64,000 bases of DNA from Bifidobacterium saguinibicoloris (lineage in GTDB: Bacteria; Actinomycetota; Actinomycetes; Actinomycetales; Bifidobacteriaceae), in contig NZ_JAHBBF010000002.1 in assembly GCF_019331725.1 (NCBI RefSeq), positions 124,001-188,000 of the forward strand, given 5' to 3'. The notes under the pieces are model-generated. The model saw nothing but the letters and a program-made list of their open reading frames with translations, ran no database searches and was not told the origin of the DNA. Made by a program: the position numbers and the translations under genes. Positions 34,955 to 44,691 of the stretch are shown in pieces. Every line of letters starts with the position of its first letter. Within the stretch, counting starts at the first letter, position 1.

Positions 34955-37819
34955 TCAGACCCTGCCGACCACGCCGAGCGCGTCGAGCGCAAACCCGGCG
35001 GGACCAACGGAGGCCGTACGGAAGACCACCGTGTGACGGCCGTACTCCAGACCATCCAGACGGAACTCGCAGCGCAGCGAACCGTTCGTCGCGTGCACGG
35101 GCGCGGCGGACCGGACCTGCTTTCCGTCGACGAACACGTCGAGACGCGCGGAGCCGTCGGACGGCCCGAACAGGTCGACGCCGGTGCCGTCGAACGTCAG
35201 CGCGACCGACGCGCCGGCCGAAGCGGCGCGGGAGATCGTACGCAGGTACGTGAACATGCCCTGGCCGTTGTCGTGCGTCCACGGACCGGCATACCGCAGC
35301 ACCTCGGAGCCGTCGTCCCACGAACGCATGTGCATGTCGTCGATGAGCTGGTCGTAGTAGGGCGCGCGGCCTTCGACGCGCTCCACCTTGAGGTTGGAGA
35401 AGCGCACGTGGTCGAAGCTCGTGCCGAGGTTCACGCGGCCGGCGGACTGCAACGCGTCGTCGGACCAGGTGGCGACCTGCGCGCCGTTGACGAACACGGT
35501 AGCGGTGGTGCCGGCCACACGCAGCGTGATGGTGTTCCACGCATCCGCACCCGGCGTGAACGGCGTCGTGCCGGCTTCGGTGGCACGCTTGCGCAGGTCC
35601 TCGAGATGACCGCGACGCACCTCGTTGCCGAAGTTGCGCAGCAGCCAGATGCCGTCGGCGCGGATCTTGAGGTCGACGCCGCAGATGTCGGTGGTGAACT
35701 TGTTCCCGCCCATCTCGCGGGCGCCGACGACCACGTAGGGCGCACGTCCCGGATACTCCTCGAACTTGACGTCGACGGAGACCTGGTAGTCGGTCCAGCG
35801 CATGTCGCCGATCGCGGTGCGCGGCTCGCCCTCGATCCACGCGCTGCCGGCGTGGTTCCAGTCGATCTGCTGGCGCAGCACGTGGCCGCGTTCGGGGTCG
35901 GGCACGATCTCGAACGCGCCGTTCGTGTCCGTGGTGTAGCGGGCGGTCGCGCCGGACGCGCCGCCGCGGGACTCCAGATAGTCCTCGTCGGCCAGCGCGT
36001 CATGCTTGAAGACCTGGACCGGCTTCTCGTCCTCGTAGCGGAAGTCGTCGGCGTACAGGACACCGCCCTCGGGGTCGACGTCGAGCACCGGGCGGGCGTT
36101 CTCGGCGGTGCGCGGCAGATCGTATTCGTAGCCGGGCTTGGGCGTGTAGCGGCCCTCGCAGGTGTCTCCGGAACGGTCGGCATCGTCGTCGGCGGCCGGG
36201 CCGAACGTGTCGAGCGTGGTGGCGGTGACGATGCTCCACGGTTCGACGGTGAGCGTGTACGTCACGACGGCGTCGTTCTCGCGCGTCTCGGCACGGCCGT
36301 CCGTTTCGGCCGGATACGCGGGCGGCACGATGGTGAGCGGACGACGGTAGTTCGCGTCGTACGGCTCGCCGGCGGACGCGTCGGCGGCCTTGGTGACCCA
36401 CACCTGCAGGGGCTTGCCGAACGCCTTCAACGCATGCCCGGTGGTGATGACGTACGTCTTCGGACGGGCGGAATCGTTGACGATGACGGTGCTGAAGTCC
36501 TCGCCGGTCGGATCGGCGAGGGTCAGGTAGGAGGGTTCGCCGTGACGGGCCCCGTTGACGGGGTTGTTGCCGCCGACCTCACTGCCGGACGCGGACGGGA
36601 TGGCGCGCCAGATGCCGTCGACCTCGGTGCCGTCGTTGAGCCGCGGGAAACCGAGCTTCGCGAACTTGGTGAAATGCTCGAGCACGGCGCAGCCGGCGTC
36701 GTAGTAGATCCATCCGCTCCACGGGTCGCGGGCGGAGATGAGCTCCTTGGACGCGTACTCCATGTTCTCGTAGCAGGAGCCGATGGCCGGCTGGTAGATG
36801 GCGTGCGTGCGGCGGGATTCGACGAAGCCCTTGATAAGGGTGTTCGCCATCTCGAGGGCGCTGCCTGAACCGCCGATGCCGGTGCCGGTGCGTTCGCCGA
36901 GGCCATCGTCCATCGTGTTGTTCGGACGGTCGGCGGAGTTGGAGAACGTGGCCTGCGCCTCGGAGTTCCAGATCTCCTGGTCGAATTCGCCGGCGAGACG
37001 CTTGAAACTGTCGTCCGGATCGTCCTCGACGGAGTAGTGGTAGGAGGCCACGTCCATGGCCTCGAGGTACTTCGGATTGGCGATGATGTCACCGCCGAAC
37101 GTGCCGGTGACCTCCTCGTCGGAGGTGATGACCTTGATGGCGTGGAACATGTCGCGTTCCTCATCGCTTGCGAAGCCGGCGTTCGGGTCGTCGGGGCCGT
37201 TGCCGATGAAGCCCTCCGTGTCGGTGTGGACGCGGTGCGCGAAGTCCGCCACCCAGTCGAGGTCGGCGGTGCGCTCGTTGACGTCGGGGTTGACCGAATC
37301 GACCATGAAGCCGTATTCGCGGTAGGCGGCGAGGATGGTGTTCTTGTACCACTTGTAGACGTCGTCGTTGGAGTGGACCCAGGTGGGGGCCATCCAGCGC
37401 AGGATGCTCACATGCACGGACGGCTGGTAGCGGCGTGCGTCGGCGGCGAGCTGGAAGCCGGGTTCGCGGCGGACCTGCGGGTATTCGTCGCGTTCGCGCA
37501 TGGTGGCGACGTTCGGGCCGGTGGAGTTGTTGCGATCGTTGCCCATCTCCACCTTGACGGTGTTCATGAGCGGACGGTCGCCGGCGAACAGGGTCTCGAC
37601 GAGCTTCCAGTAGGCTTCGGGGCTTTCGGCCTTGTAGTCCATGAGGAGGCTGGAGGTGGCGTTGCCGCTCAACAGGCCGAAGCCCTTGTAGGTGAGTCCG
37701 TTGCGGTTGGTCGCCGCGGCGGCGACGTCGGCCGCGTCGATGGCGATACGGACGACGTCCGGCCATGCCTCGCCTCCGATGGTGGGTGCAGGCATGGGTT
37801 CGGGGGTCGAATCAGCCAT
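34955..37819 (-). CDS. GH59-family glycosidase (galactosylceramidase-like), cytoplasmic
   Basis: 954 residues, no signal peptide. The catalytic barrel matches human/mouse GALC: GFGLLSGNATSSLLMDY, VKVEMGNDRNNSTGP, acid/base Glu182 in VNERTAD, candidate nucleophile Glu287 in IWNSEAQATFSNS, then SARDPWSGWIYYDAG. A central beta-sandwich and a lectin-like domain follow (PYVVVGAREMGGNKF to LGTSFDHVRFSNL, ~620-820) and an extra C-terminal beta-rich domain of ~130 residues that resembles a carbohydrate-binding module. GALC removes galactose from galactolipids; bacterial members are little studied, so activity on beta-galactosides is inferred. ATG 37819 has a weak AAAGAGA site; an in-frame start at 37867 is less likely. 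Confidence 0.88.
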   Translation of the reverse strand: MADSTPEPMPAPTIGGEAWPDVVRIAIDAADVAAAATNRNGLTYKGFGLLSGNATSSLLMDYKAESPEAYWKLVETLFAGDRPLMNTVKVEMGNDRNNSTGPNVATMRERDEYPQVRREPGFQLAADARRYQPSVHVSILRWMAPTWVHSNDDVYKWYKNTILAAYREYGFMVDSVNPDVNERTADLDWVADFAHRVHTDTEGFIGNGPDDPNAGFASDEERDMFHAIKVITSDEEVTGTFGGDIIANPKYLEAMDVASYHYSVEDDPDDSFKRLAGEFDQEIWNSEAQATFSNSADRPNNTMDDGLGERTGTGIGGSGSALEMANTLIKGFVESRRTHAIYQPAIGSCYENMEYASKELISARDPWSGWIYYDAGCAVLEHFTKFAKLGFPRLNDGTEVDGIWRAIPSASGSEVGGNNPVNGARHGEPSYLTLADPTGEDFSTVIVNDSARPKTYVITTGHALKAFGKPLQVWVTKAADASAGEPYDANYRRPLTIVPPAYPAETDGRAETRENDAVVTYTLTVEPWSIVTATTLDTFGPAADDDADRSGDTCEGRYTPKPGYEYDLPRTAENARPVLDVDPEGGVLYADDFRYEDEKPVQVFKHDALADEDYLESRGGASGATARYTTDTNGAFEIVPDPERGHVLRQQIDWNHAGSAWIEGEPRTAIGDMRWTDYQVSVDVKFEEYPGRAPYVVVGAREMGGNKFTTDICGVDLKIRADGIWLLRNFGNEVRRGHLEDLRKRATEAGTTPFTPGADAWNTITLRVAGTTATVFVNGAQVATWSDDALQSAGRVNLGTSFDHVRFSNLKVERVEGRAPYYDQLIDDMHMRSWDDGSEVLRYAGPWTHDNGQGMFTYLRTISRAASAGASVALTFDGTGVDLFGPSDGSARLDVFVDGKQVRSAAPVHATNGSLRCEFRLDGLEYGRHTVVFRTASVGPAGFALDALGVVGRV

Positions 37820-37845
37820 GATTGGTTCTCTTTTCTGATTGATTA

Positions 37846-37870
37846 GTACAGTTTTGCTCAGAAACAATCA
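37846..37870. promoter_or_regulatory. weak copy of the AATCA ten-base-repeat operator upstream of GH59
   Basis: GTACAGTTTT, GCTCAGAAAC and AATCA follow one another at exact 10-base steps, similar to AATCAGTTTT repeats at 44532 and 52085. It lies 27-51 bases upstream of the GH59 start. Degenerate, so only a candidate. Confidence 0.4.
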
Positions 37871-37923
37871 TAAATGATGATGAGTGGTCACGCGGCCGAA
37901 TCACCCAAGAAACTCCGCCGCGT

Positions 37924-38346
37924 CCGTTTCTATAGAATCGGGCGCAAACCAGGCCCTCGAGCACCACGAATCCGTTCCTATAGAAACGGGCGTGACAGCG
38001 CCTCCCAAGCCTCTCTAAACATCCGTTTCTATAGAATCGAGCGCAAAGCGGGCGCCCAGGCACCGCGAAACGCCACATCCTACAGAATCGGACGCAACAG
38101 CGCCTCCCAAACCTCTCCGAACGCTCGATTCTATAGAATCGGACGCAAAGCGGGCGCCCAGGCACCACGAAACGCCACATCCTACAGAATCGGACGCAAC
38201 AGCGCCTCCCAAACCTCTCCGAACGCTCGATTCTATAGAATCGGACGCAAAGCGGGCGCCCAGGCACCGCGAAACGCCACATCCTACAGAATCGGACGCA
38301 AAGCGGACCCACACCCACCCGAAAACGTCCGTTTCTATAGAAACGG
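37924..38346. repeat. array of nine TATA-centred palindromes (family 3)
   Basis: Cores of the type TTCTATAGAA or TCCTACAGAA, the best extended to CCGTTTCTATAGAAACGG. Centres at 37932, 37980, 38031, 38082, 38133, 38184, 38235, 38286 and 38337: after the first step of 48, seven steps of exactly 51 bases. Sequence between cores alternates between two versions, giving a near-exact 102-base higher-order repeat. Sits between the DUF624 gene and the GH59 promoter; 37820-38359 holds nothing else recognisable. Confidence 0.93.
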
Positions 38347-38359
38347 GCGCGACAGCGAA

Positions 38360-39172
38360 TCAGTCGTACAAGGCGACGAGATGCCGATCGTGCGCCTCAC
38401 GGGCCATCGCCAAGGCGAGCGCACGGAACTGCCACCGCACACCGGCCCACAGCACGAACGCGACCACCCCCGTGGCGAGCACGGCCACCAGAATCGGACT
38501 GCGCATGGCACCCCACGCATACACGGCGAGCACGCACGCGTTGATGACGAGCATGACGAACCGGCGCACGCCGCACAGGTAGCCGTTGCGCAACAGGGAA
38601 CGCCACTTCGCCTTCGGAAACTCCACGACGAGACCCAACGCCACCAACGCCGCCTCGACGGAGATGACGGCCACCACGAACAGCAGCGGCACGAACAGTT
38701 GTCCCCACGCCACCTGCATGAGCAGCTGCGCGTCATACAACGCGAGGAACTCGGCCACACCGAACGTCACGCCGACCGCGAGCGCACGAAGGCCGACACG
38801 ACGGTACGCGGCGAAATACGGCCGGAACACGGCGACGGAGACGTCGGAGGGAACGTAGGGCGCGGCGATCCAGTCGGGAAGGTCGCCGCCGGATTCCGCG
38901 AGCGCGTTCAGCGCATCGCGTCGCGAGGCGGTGAGGAACACCGGATGATCCCGGAACATCGCGAAGGAAGCGGCCACGCCCGGCGCGGACAGAGCCGCGG
39001 CGGCCAGAACCAGCGGATAGAACCGCAGCCCGGGCGCGAAGACGAACGCGAGCACGAGCGGCAGACACCCGATGAGCGTCAGCACGGACATGGCGAGCAG
39101 CAGATAGACCACGTTCGCCACGGTGAGGAACGCGTTCGCGGAAAAGCGAGGACGGGACCTTCGCGCCTCCAT
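38360..39172 (-). CDS. DUF624 (YesL-like) membrane protein
   Basis: 270 residues with about six hydrophobic segments. The pattern of DUF624 is seen near the start (ANVVYLLLAMSVLTLIGCLPLVLAF) and the Trp/Arg-rich LRNGYLCGVRRFV region. Such proteins are regularly encoded with carbohydrate ABC importers and are thought to assist them, but no function is proven. Start ATG 39172 has AAAGGAG upstream. It follows the second permease by 113 bases and precedes the palindrome array and GH59. Confidence 0.75.
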   Translation of the reverse strand: MEARRSRPRFSANAFLTVANVVYLLLAMSVLTLIGCLPLVLAFVFAPGLRFYPLVLAAAALSAPGVAASFAMFRDHPVFLTASRRDALNALAESGGDLPDWIAAPYVPSDVSVAVFRPYFAAYRRVGLRALAVGVTFGVAEFLALYDAQLLMQVAWGQLFVPLLFVVAVISVEAALVALGLVVEFPKAKWRSLLRNGYLCGVRRFVMLVINACVLAVYAWGAMRSPILVAVLATGVVAFVLWAGVRWQFRALALAMAREAHDRHLVALYD

Positions 39173-39285
39173 GATGACTCCTTTCGCATTGGACGCGGCA
39201 CGCCCGCGCAGAGACGCACTTCAGCGGCACCGACCGGAGCGGCGCCACGGACGATCAGCGTCCGCCGGACCGTCCGCGCAACTCG

Positions 39286-40182
39286 TCAGCCCTTCATGCC
39301 CGAGGTCGCGATGCCTTCGATGAACTGCTTCTGCCCGATGAGGAAGACCACGAGGATCGGCAGCACGGAGAGCACGGATCCGGTCATGATCATCGAGTAG
39401 TCGGCATCGTACTGGGAGATGAAGGTCTTGAGACCCAGCTGGATGGTGTACAGGTCGGGCGAGCGCAGGTAGAGCAGCGGGCCCATGTAGTCGTTCCACG
39501 TGTTCGTGAACGTGATGATCGCGAGCGCGGCGATCGACGAGCCGGACAACGGCAGGATGATGCGACGGTAGATGCCGAATTCGCTCAGGCCGTCGAGGCG
39601 CGCGGCCTCGGAGAGCGAATCGGGGATCGTGTCGTAGAACTGCTTCATCATGAACACGCCGAACGCGCCGAACGCCTGCAGCAGGATGATGGACCAGCGG
39701 GTGTCGTTGAGCCCCACGATCGAAAGCATCTTGAACTGCGGGATCATGTACGCCTGCCACGGCACGGCCATCGTGGCCACGTAGACGAGGAACAGGGTGT
39801 TGCGGCCGGGGAAATTGATCTTCGAGAAGCCGTACGCGGCGAACGAGCCGGTGAACACCTGCAGGAACGTCACCACCACGGCGAAGAACACGGTGTTGCC
39901 GAGCCAGCCGAGCATGTCGGCGCGCTGCCAGATCTGCGCGTAGTGCTCGAAATGCCAGGTGTCCGGCAGCCATTTGACCGGGACCATGTAGATCTCGTTG
40001 TTGTTCTTCAGCGAGGCGAGCACCATCCACACGAACGGCAGCACCACGAACACGCTGATGACGATCATCACCGCGTAGCCGAGAATCATGGCTGCAATGC
40101 GTCCGGCGGAGGGCCGGTTGGTGTTGAAGGGGATGTCCGCGGAACCCGAGACGGAACCGGAGGAAGTCGGAACAGCGCTCAT
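39286..40182 (-). CDS. sugar ABC transporter permease (MalG type)
   Basis: 298 residues, six membrane segments, EAA loop EAARLDGLSEFGIYRRIILPLS that contacts the ATPase. The N-terminal ~35 residues are Ser/Gly-rich. Starts one base after the stop of the partner permease. No ATPase gene is in this operon, so a shared MsmK/MalK-type ATPase elsewhere must energise it, as is common in Gram-positive sugar importers. Confidence 0.9.
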   Translation of the reverse strand: MSAVPTSSGSVSGSADIPFNTNRPSAGRIAAMILGYAVMIVISVFVVLPFVWMVLASLKNNNEIYMVPVKWLPDTWHFEHYAQIWQRADMLGWLGNTVFFAVVVTFLQVFTGSFAAYGFSKINFPGRNTLFLVYVATMAVPWQAYMIPQFKMLSIVGLNDTRWSIILLQAFGAFGVFMMKQFYDTIPDSLSEAARLDGLSEFGIYRRIILPLSGSSIAALAIITFTNTWNDYMGPLLYLRSPDLYTIQLGLKTFISQYDADYSMIMTGSVLSVLPILVVFLIGQKQFIEGIATSGMKG

Positions 40183-40183
40183 C

Positions 40184-41185
40184 TCACTTCTCCTTCGCGT
40201 TGTTGTACCAGAACTGCACGAGCGTGACGGCCAGGCAGATGAAGAACAGGGCCAGGGACACGGTGGACGCGTAGCCGAAGTCGGCGCGTTCGAACGCCAC
40301 GCGGTACACGTACTGCGCGAGCACGAGCGTGGAGGTGCCGGGGCCGCCGTTGGTCATGACGAGGGTCAGGTCGAGGATCTTCAGGGAGGTGATGGTCAGG
40401 GTCACGGTGACGAAGAACAGGGTGGGGCGCATGCAGGGCACGGTGACGTGCCAGAAGCGCTGCCAGGCGTTCGCGCCGTCCATCTTCGCGGCCTCGTACA
40501 GTTCGGCGGGGATGGTCTGGAGTCCGGCGAGCAGCAGGATCATGAAGTATCCGACCTCGCGCCAGGTGCCGACGATGATGACGGCGGGCATGGCCCACGT
40601 GGTGCTGGACAGCCATCCGGGCACGTTGTCGGCGCCCATGAAGAGCGCGAGGAACTGGTTGATGAGGCCGGCCTTCGGGTCGAACATCATGCTCCACACC
40701 TGCGCCACGGCGACGATCGCGGTGATGTACGGGAAGAACGCGACGGTGCGGAAGAACGCGCGGCCTTTGATCTTCGAGTTGAGCAGCACGGCGAGTCCGA
40801 ACGCCAGCGCGAGGGTGAGCGGGATGTGCACCACCGCGTAGTAGAGCGTGTTGACGAGCGCGTCGAGGAAGTTCTCGTCGGTGAAGAGTCGGCGCCAGTT
40901 CCAGATGCCGTTGAATTGGGGTGTTCCCAGCGCGCTCCATTTGGTGAATGACGTGTAGAACAGGGTCACCACGGGGATGAGGATCAGCAGGAAGAAGCCG
41001 ATGAAGTTCGGCGCGATGAAGATGAGTCCGTTGCGGATGTTGCGGTTGCGCAGTTTGTTGACGTGGCGCGAGTTGTCGCGTGCCGCGTCGGCCGCGCGCG
41101 CGACGTCGTCGACGGTGCGCTCCACGGTGCGCTCGACGGTGCACTCGACGGTGCGCTCGGTTTCGGAGATGCGATGCTCACTCAT
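40184..41185 (-). CDS. sugar ABC transporter permease (MalF type)
   Basis: 333 residues, six membrane segments and EAA loop EAAKMDGANAWQRFWHVTVP. The N-terminus contains a short coding repeat, TVE(C/R) three times, followed by TVDD, made by 12-base DNA repeats. It lies 9 bases after the binding-protein stop and 1 base before the second permease start. Forms the membrane channel with the gene at 39286-40182. Confidence 0.9.
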   Translation of the reverse strand: MSEHRISETERTVECTVERTVERTVDDVARAADAARDNSRHVNKLRNRNIRNGLIFIAPNFIGFFLLILIPVVTLFYTSFTKWSALGTPQFNGIWNWRRLFTDENFLDALVNTLYYAVVHIPLTLALAFGLAVLLNSKIKGRAFFRTVAFFPYITAIVAVAQVWSMMFDPKAGLINQFLALFMGADNVPGWLSSTTWAMPAVIIVGTWREVGYFMILLLAGLQTIPAELYEAAKMDGANAWQRFWHVTVPCMRPTLFFVTVTLTITSLKILDLTLVMTNGGPGTSTLVLAQYVYRVAFERADFGYASTVSLALFFICLAVTLVQFWYNNAKEK

Positions 41186-41194
41186 GATGCTTCC

Positions 41195-42607
41195 TCACTT
41201 CCCCTGGTTCCCTTGGCTCTGGCTCTGGCTCTGGCCCGCGCCGCTGTCGCGCGGCAGCAGGCCGGTGTTGGCGACGGCGTTCTCGGCTTTGGCGAGCGCG
41301 TCGTCAACGGTCTTCGTTTCGGACAGGATGGACGATTGCGCCATGTTGAGTTCGTCCTGGATGACCTGCGTGGCTTCGCCCACCGGGTTCTCCTGTTTGA
41401 TGACGGACTTGCGGATCACGTCGCACGACTGCTTGTCGCGCGGCAGGCCCTTCTTGGCGAAGAACGCGTCGAGCGCCTTGTCGGAGGTGTAGGCGGGTAC
41501 GGAGCCGGTCTTGGCGGTGACTTCGGCGCCTTGTTCGCCGGCGGCCCATGCGACGAAGTCCTTGGCGGCCTTCTGCTTCGCGGATGGCGAGTTGGCGGAG
41601 ACGGCGAAGCCGGTAGGGTCGCCGTAGGTGACCGGGTGCTTGACCGTCTTGGAGGTGAGCTGCGGCAGGGCGGCGACGCCCCAGTCGAACTTGTTCGCCT
41701 CGCCGCTCTTCTGCTGGTCGGCGAGCGGCCCCATGAACCAGGTGCCCATGGGCAGCAGCGCGGCCTTTTCGGTGCCGAACTGGGATTGGTACGTGGTCTT
41801 CGAGGCGGAGACGGTGTTGTAGGAGAGGGTGAGGTCCTCGTGCTGCATCTTCAGGAACAGCTTGTACATGGGCTTCAGGTACGAGTAGTCGCCGGAGAAG
41901 AACAGCGCGTTCTGTCCCGCGACGCCGCTGCCTTTGGACTGTTGCGCGAGCGCGATGGCCTGCGGGATCGCCTGGAACGACGTGTGGTGGTAGGTCGGGT
42001 ACGCGTCCTTGTAGCCGGCCGCGGGCAGTTTCTTCTTGAGTTCGCGGCAGACGGCGAGGTAGTCGTCCCACGTCCAGGTGCCGTCCGGCGCGTCGACGCC
42101 GGCCTTCTTCAGCATCGTCTTGTTGTAGTAGAGGACGGTGGCGTCGACGCGGTACGGCAGCGCGTAGGTCTTGCCTCCGATGACGTAGTCCTTGGCGACG
42201 GCGAGGTTGTCGTCGTTCTTGTAGCGCTCGGCGACGTCCGTGAGGTCAGCCAAGGCTCCCGGCGAGGCGTACGTGTAGTACATCTTGAGGTTCTTCATCG
42301 GGAAGACGTCCGGCGCCTTGCCGGCGGACAGGTCGGCGATGAGCTGCTTGTCGTAGTCGTCGGCGCTGTATTCCTTGACGTCGATGTGGACCTTCGGATG
42401 TGTCTTCTCGTATGCGCTGGCCAACGCCTGGAATTCCGGCCTGGTGGACAGGGTCCAGCCGGCCATGCTGATGGTGACGCTCCCGTCGGGATTACGCCCA
42501 TCGGCATCGGTCGTGCCGGACCCGCATGCGGCGAGCGACAGTCCCGCCGCGCACGCGGCCGTCACCGCGATGAGGCGTCGCAGCAGCGGCATTCCCTTCC
42601 TCGGCAT
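41195..42607 (-). CDS. sugar ABC transporter substrate-binding lipoprotein
   Basis: 470 residues. Signal peptide with lipobox SLAAC, acylated cysteine at residue 28. The body is a family-1 (MalE/UgpB-type) sugar-binding protein: VTISMAGWTLSTRPEFQALASAYEKTHPKVHIDV, then ALPYRVDATVLYYNKTML. The C-terminus is a Gln/Ser repeat. Start ATG 42607; a second ATG at 42592 is possible but has no ribosome site at good spacing. It follows GH30 and precedes the two permeases. The substrate is probably the small glycoside cleaved by the neighbouring enzymes, which is inference. Confidence 0.9.
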   Translation of the reverse strand: MPRKGMPLLRRLIAVTAACAAGLSLAACGSGTTDADGRNPDGSVTISMAGWTLSTRPEFQALASAYEKTHPKVHIDVKEYSADDYDKQLIADLSAGKAPDVFPMKNLKMYYTYASPGALADLTDVAERYKNDDNLAVAKDYVIGGKTYALPYRVDATVLYYNKTMLKKAGVDAPDGTWTWDDYLAVCRELKKKLPAAGYKDAYPTYHHTSFQAIPQAIALAQQSKGSGVAGQNALFFSGDYSYLKPMYKLFLKMQHEDLTLSYNTVSASKTTYQSQFGTEKAALLPMGTWFMGPLADQQKSGEANKFDWGVAALPQLTSKTVKHPVTYGDPTGFAVSANSPSAKQKAAKDFVAWAAGEQGAEVTAKTGSVPAYTSDKALDAFFAKKGLPRDKQSCDVIRKSVIKQENPVGEATQVIQDELNMAQSSILSETKTVDDALAKAENAVANTGLLPRDSGAGQSQSQSQGNQGK

Positions 42608-42854
42608 GACGTGTGTGCTCCTTCCGGCGGTATGGCCGCCTTCCGGCAGCGTCGCCGCGCTTTTGTTTCGTTGTTGACTGCGATGTCGGGAATGGAACCG
42701 CTCTCCCCGATTCCATTATGCACCGCATGCCGGCGGCCGGGCGATGTCGCCCGGCCGCCGTGCCCCGGTTCCGACCGACGCATTCGGTCACTGGTTGCGA
42801 CCGTCGGTTGCGTTCGTCGTCGCGCGGTCCGTGCGGACCGCGCCTTGTGACGGA

Positions 42855-44405
42855 TCAGAACAGGGTCTCGTCGTGGTCGTCGGCGGGGTGGGGCGTGTAG
42901 GTGATCTTGAATTCGTCGTCGGCCGGCGCGTCGGTCGTGTTGAACGTGGCGGCGTTGGACTTGTGGAAGCTCACGGTGCCGTAGGCGGGAACGGTGACCT
43001 TCTGCCAGCGGGCGCCTTCGCCGTTGATTTCGACGGCGGCTTCGACGTCCTTGTCGGTGGGGTTGTAGAGGATGCCGGCGAGGTCGCCGTTGTCGGCGAC
43101 GAAGGCGACGGAGCCGAGGCCGCCGTGGCGGCCGTCGCGCGTGTAGTTGGAGGAGGCGACGCGGTGGGAGCCGACCTTCACGTCCTGGCCGAAGTTGCGC
43201 AGCATGAAGTATTCGAGGTTGCGCTTGACCTTGCCGGTGGAGGAGTCGATGGTGATGACGCCGCGGCGGCCGGAGGTACCGGCGTAGCTCGGGAAGCCCT
43301 GCTCGTCGAGCGCCATGTTCCACAGGTTGATGAGGCCCATGCCGTTGCGCACGAGCCAGGTGCCGATCTCGCCGAACATCACGTGGCTGGCCTCGTCGAC
43401 GGTGTCGTCGAGCATGCAGCGGCGTTCGGTCATCGCGACCTTCCAGTTCGGGAACTGGCGGGCGCCGTTGTGGACCCATTCGGGCAGGCCGGAGTAGGTG
43501 TGGAAGGCGACGCCGGCGAAGGCGTTGGCCTGGGCGGGGGTCATGTATTCGCTGACCGGACGCTGGTAGAAGCGCAGGGAGTCGTCGCCGAAGTAGATCT
43601 CGACGTCCGGGAAGGTGCGGTCGAGGGCGGGGCGCAGGTATTCGGAGCCCCACTTGGCGAGCTCCTCCGGGGTCCACACGGTGATGGGCCACGGGCAGCC
43701 GTTGCTCGGCTCGTTCTGCATGGTCACGGAGGTGATGTGGATGCCGTACTTGGCGTAGGCGGCGATGAACTTGACGAAGTACTGCGCGTACACGTAGTCG
43801 ATGGTGTCCTGGTAGCGGTAGCCGTTGCCGACGTACTCGCCGAGGCGCAGACGGCCGGCGCCGGACAGGACGCCGGAGGTCTTCATCCATGCCGGGGCGG
43901 ACCACGGGGAGGCCATGATCTTGACGGCCGGGTTGATCTTGACGATTTCCTGGAGGACGGGGATCACGTTCTTGAGGTCGCGGGTGGCGTCTGGGGCGCC
44001 GGGCTCGCCCTCGCCGATGGAGAAGTACTGCAGGGAGGCGTCGGCCGCGACGCCTTCGGGCAGGTCGTCGTAGGAGTAGTACTTCTGGCTGGAGAAGTCG
44101 CAGGAGCCGATGGAGATGCGCACGGAGGAGAAGCCGCCCTGCTCGGGGCTGAACATCTCCTCGAGGATGGCGTGGCGCTGCTCGGGGCTCATCGAGTTCA
44201 TGAACAGGGAGGCGGAGGAGTCGGTGATGGCGGCGCCGACGCCCTCCCACATCTGATAGCGACGGGTCGGGTCGATGATCACCGGAACAGCCTCGCCGTG
44301 ATCACTTTCGATCACCGGGGTGTCGATTTCGGCGCGACGGTCGGACAGATCGCCGGTCGTGCGCGTCCAGCGCTCATGCGCGAACGGATTGAGAAAATCG
44401 GTCAT
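42855..44405 (-). CDS. GH30-family glycosidase, glucosylceramidase-like, copy 1
   Basis: 516 residues, no signal peptide. Matches human GBA1-type GH30 proteins: VGAAITDSSASLFMNSM, VRISIGSCDFSSQKYYSYDDL, ASPWSAPAWMKTSG, acid/base Glu232 in MQNEPSNG, nucleophile candidate Glu327 in AMTERRCM, and a C-terminal beta-sandwich with GTVSFHKSN. ATG 44405 has AAAGGAG eight bases upstream; GTG 44414 is the alternative. Substrate classes for this subfamily include glucosylceramide, beta-xylosides and beta-fucosides, so the exact sugar is open. First gene of the operon that goes on to the ABC importer. Confidence 0.9.
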   Translation of the reverse strand: MTDFLNPFAHERWTRTTGDLSDRRAEIDTPVIESDHGEAVPVIIDPTRRYQMWEGVGAAITDSSASLFMNSMSPEQRHAILEEMFSPEQGGFSSVRISIGSCDFSSQKYYSYDDLPEGVAADASLQYFSIGEGEPGAPDATRDLKNVIPVLQEIVKINPAVKIMASPWSAPAWMKTSGVLSGAGRLRLGEYVGNGYRYQDTIDYVYAQYFVKFIAAYAKYGIHITSVTMQNEPSNGCPWPITVWTPEELAKWGSEYLRPALDRTFPDVEIYFGDDSLRFYQRPVSEYMTPAQANAFAGVAFHTYSGLPEWVHNGARQFPNWKVAMTERRCMLDDTVDEASHVMFGEIGTWLVRNGMGLINLWNMALDEQGFPSYAGTSGRRGVITIDSSTGKVKRNLEYFMLRNFGQDVKVGSHRVASSNYTRDGRHGGLGSVAFVADNGDLAGILYNPTDKDVEAAVEINGEGARWQKVTVPAYGTVSFHKSNAATFNTTDAPADDEFKITYTPHPADDHDETLF

Positions 44406-44531
44406 GTCAACCACTCCTTTGTACTTACTGCCGCAAGCGTTTTCCCGAACCGGAAACCGTTTTCTTCAACGGCCATGCACATTGTTCGTACGTGTTCAGT
44501 ATACACACGACACGCCGCATCGCGCTTTTTC

Positions 44532-44576
44532 AATCCTTTTTTATCAGTTTTAATCATTCACTGATTATTTGTGATA
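44532..44576. promoter_or_regulatory. ten-base-spaced AATCA / TGATT repeats between GH30 and GPH genes
   Basis: Five words at exact 10-base steps: AATCC (44532), TATCA (44542), AATCA (44552), then TGATT (44562) and TGATA (44572). The core ATCAGTTTTAATCA is shared with 52086-52099. The -10-like TATATT at 44575-44580 suggests it overlaps the GPH promoter. A separate GGAAACCGTTTTC at 44450-44462 resembles a LacI-type half-palindrome. Confidence 0.6.
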
Positions 44577-44691
44577 TATTGATGTCGTCACTTGGCGGAC
44601 CAAGGAAGTTCGATCACGCACCGAAGCCGCCAGGCATCATCGCATCGCCCACGCGAATACTGCGAGAACAGAGAAACAAGAAAGGAACATC

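Noticed and set aside
30142-38346. Palindrome arrays as CRISPR arrays
   Set aside because: Repeats are imperfect palindromes of varying sequence, spacers are short or themselves duplicated, and no cas gene is visible.
41100-41165. 12-base repeats in the MalF-type permease as a mobile repeat
   Set aside because: They stay in frame and encode TVER repeats in a flexible N-terminus, most simply slippage within the gene.
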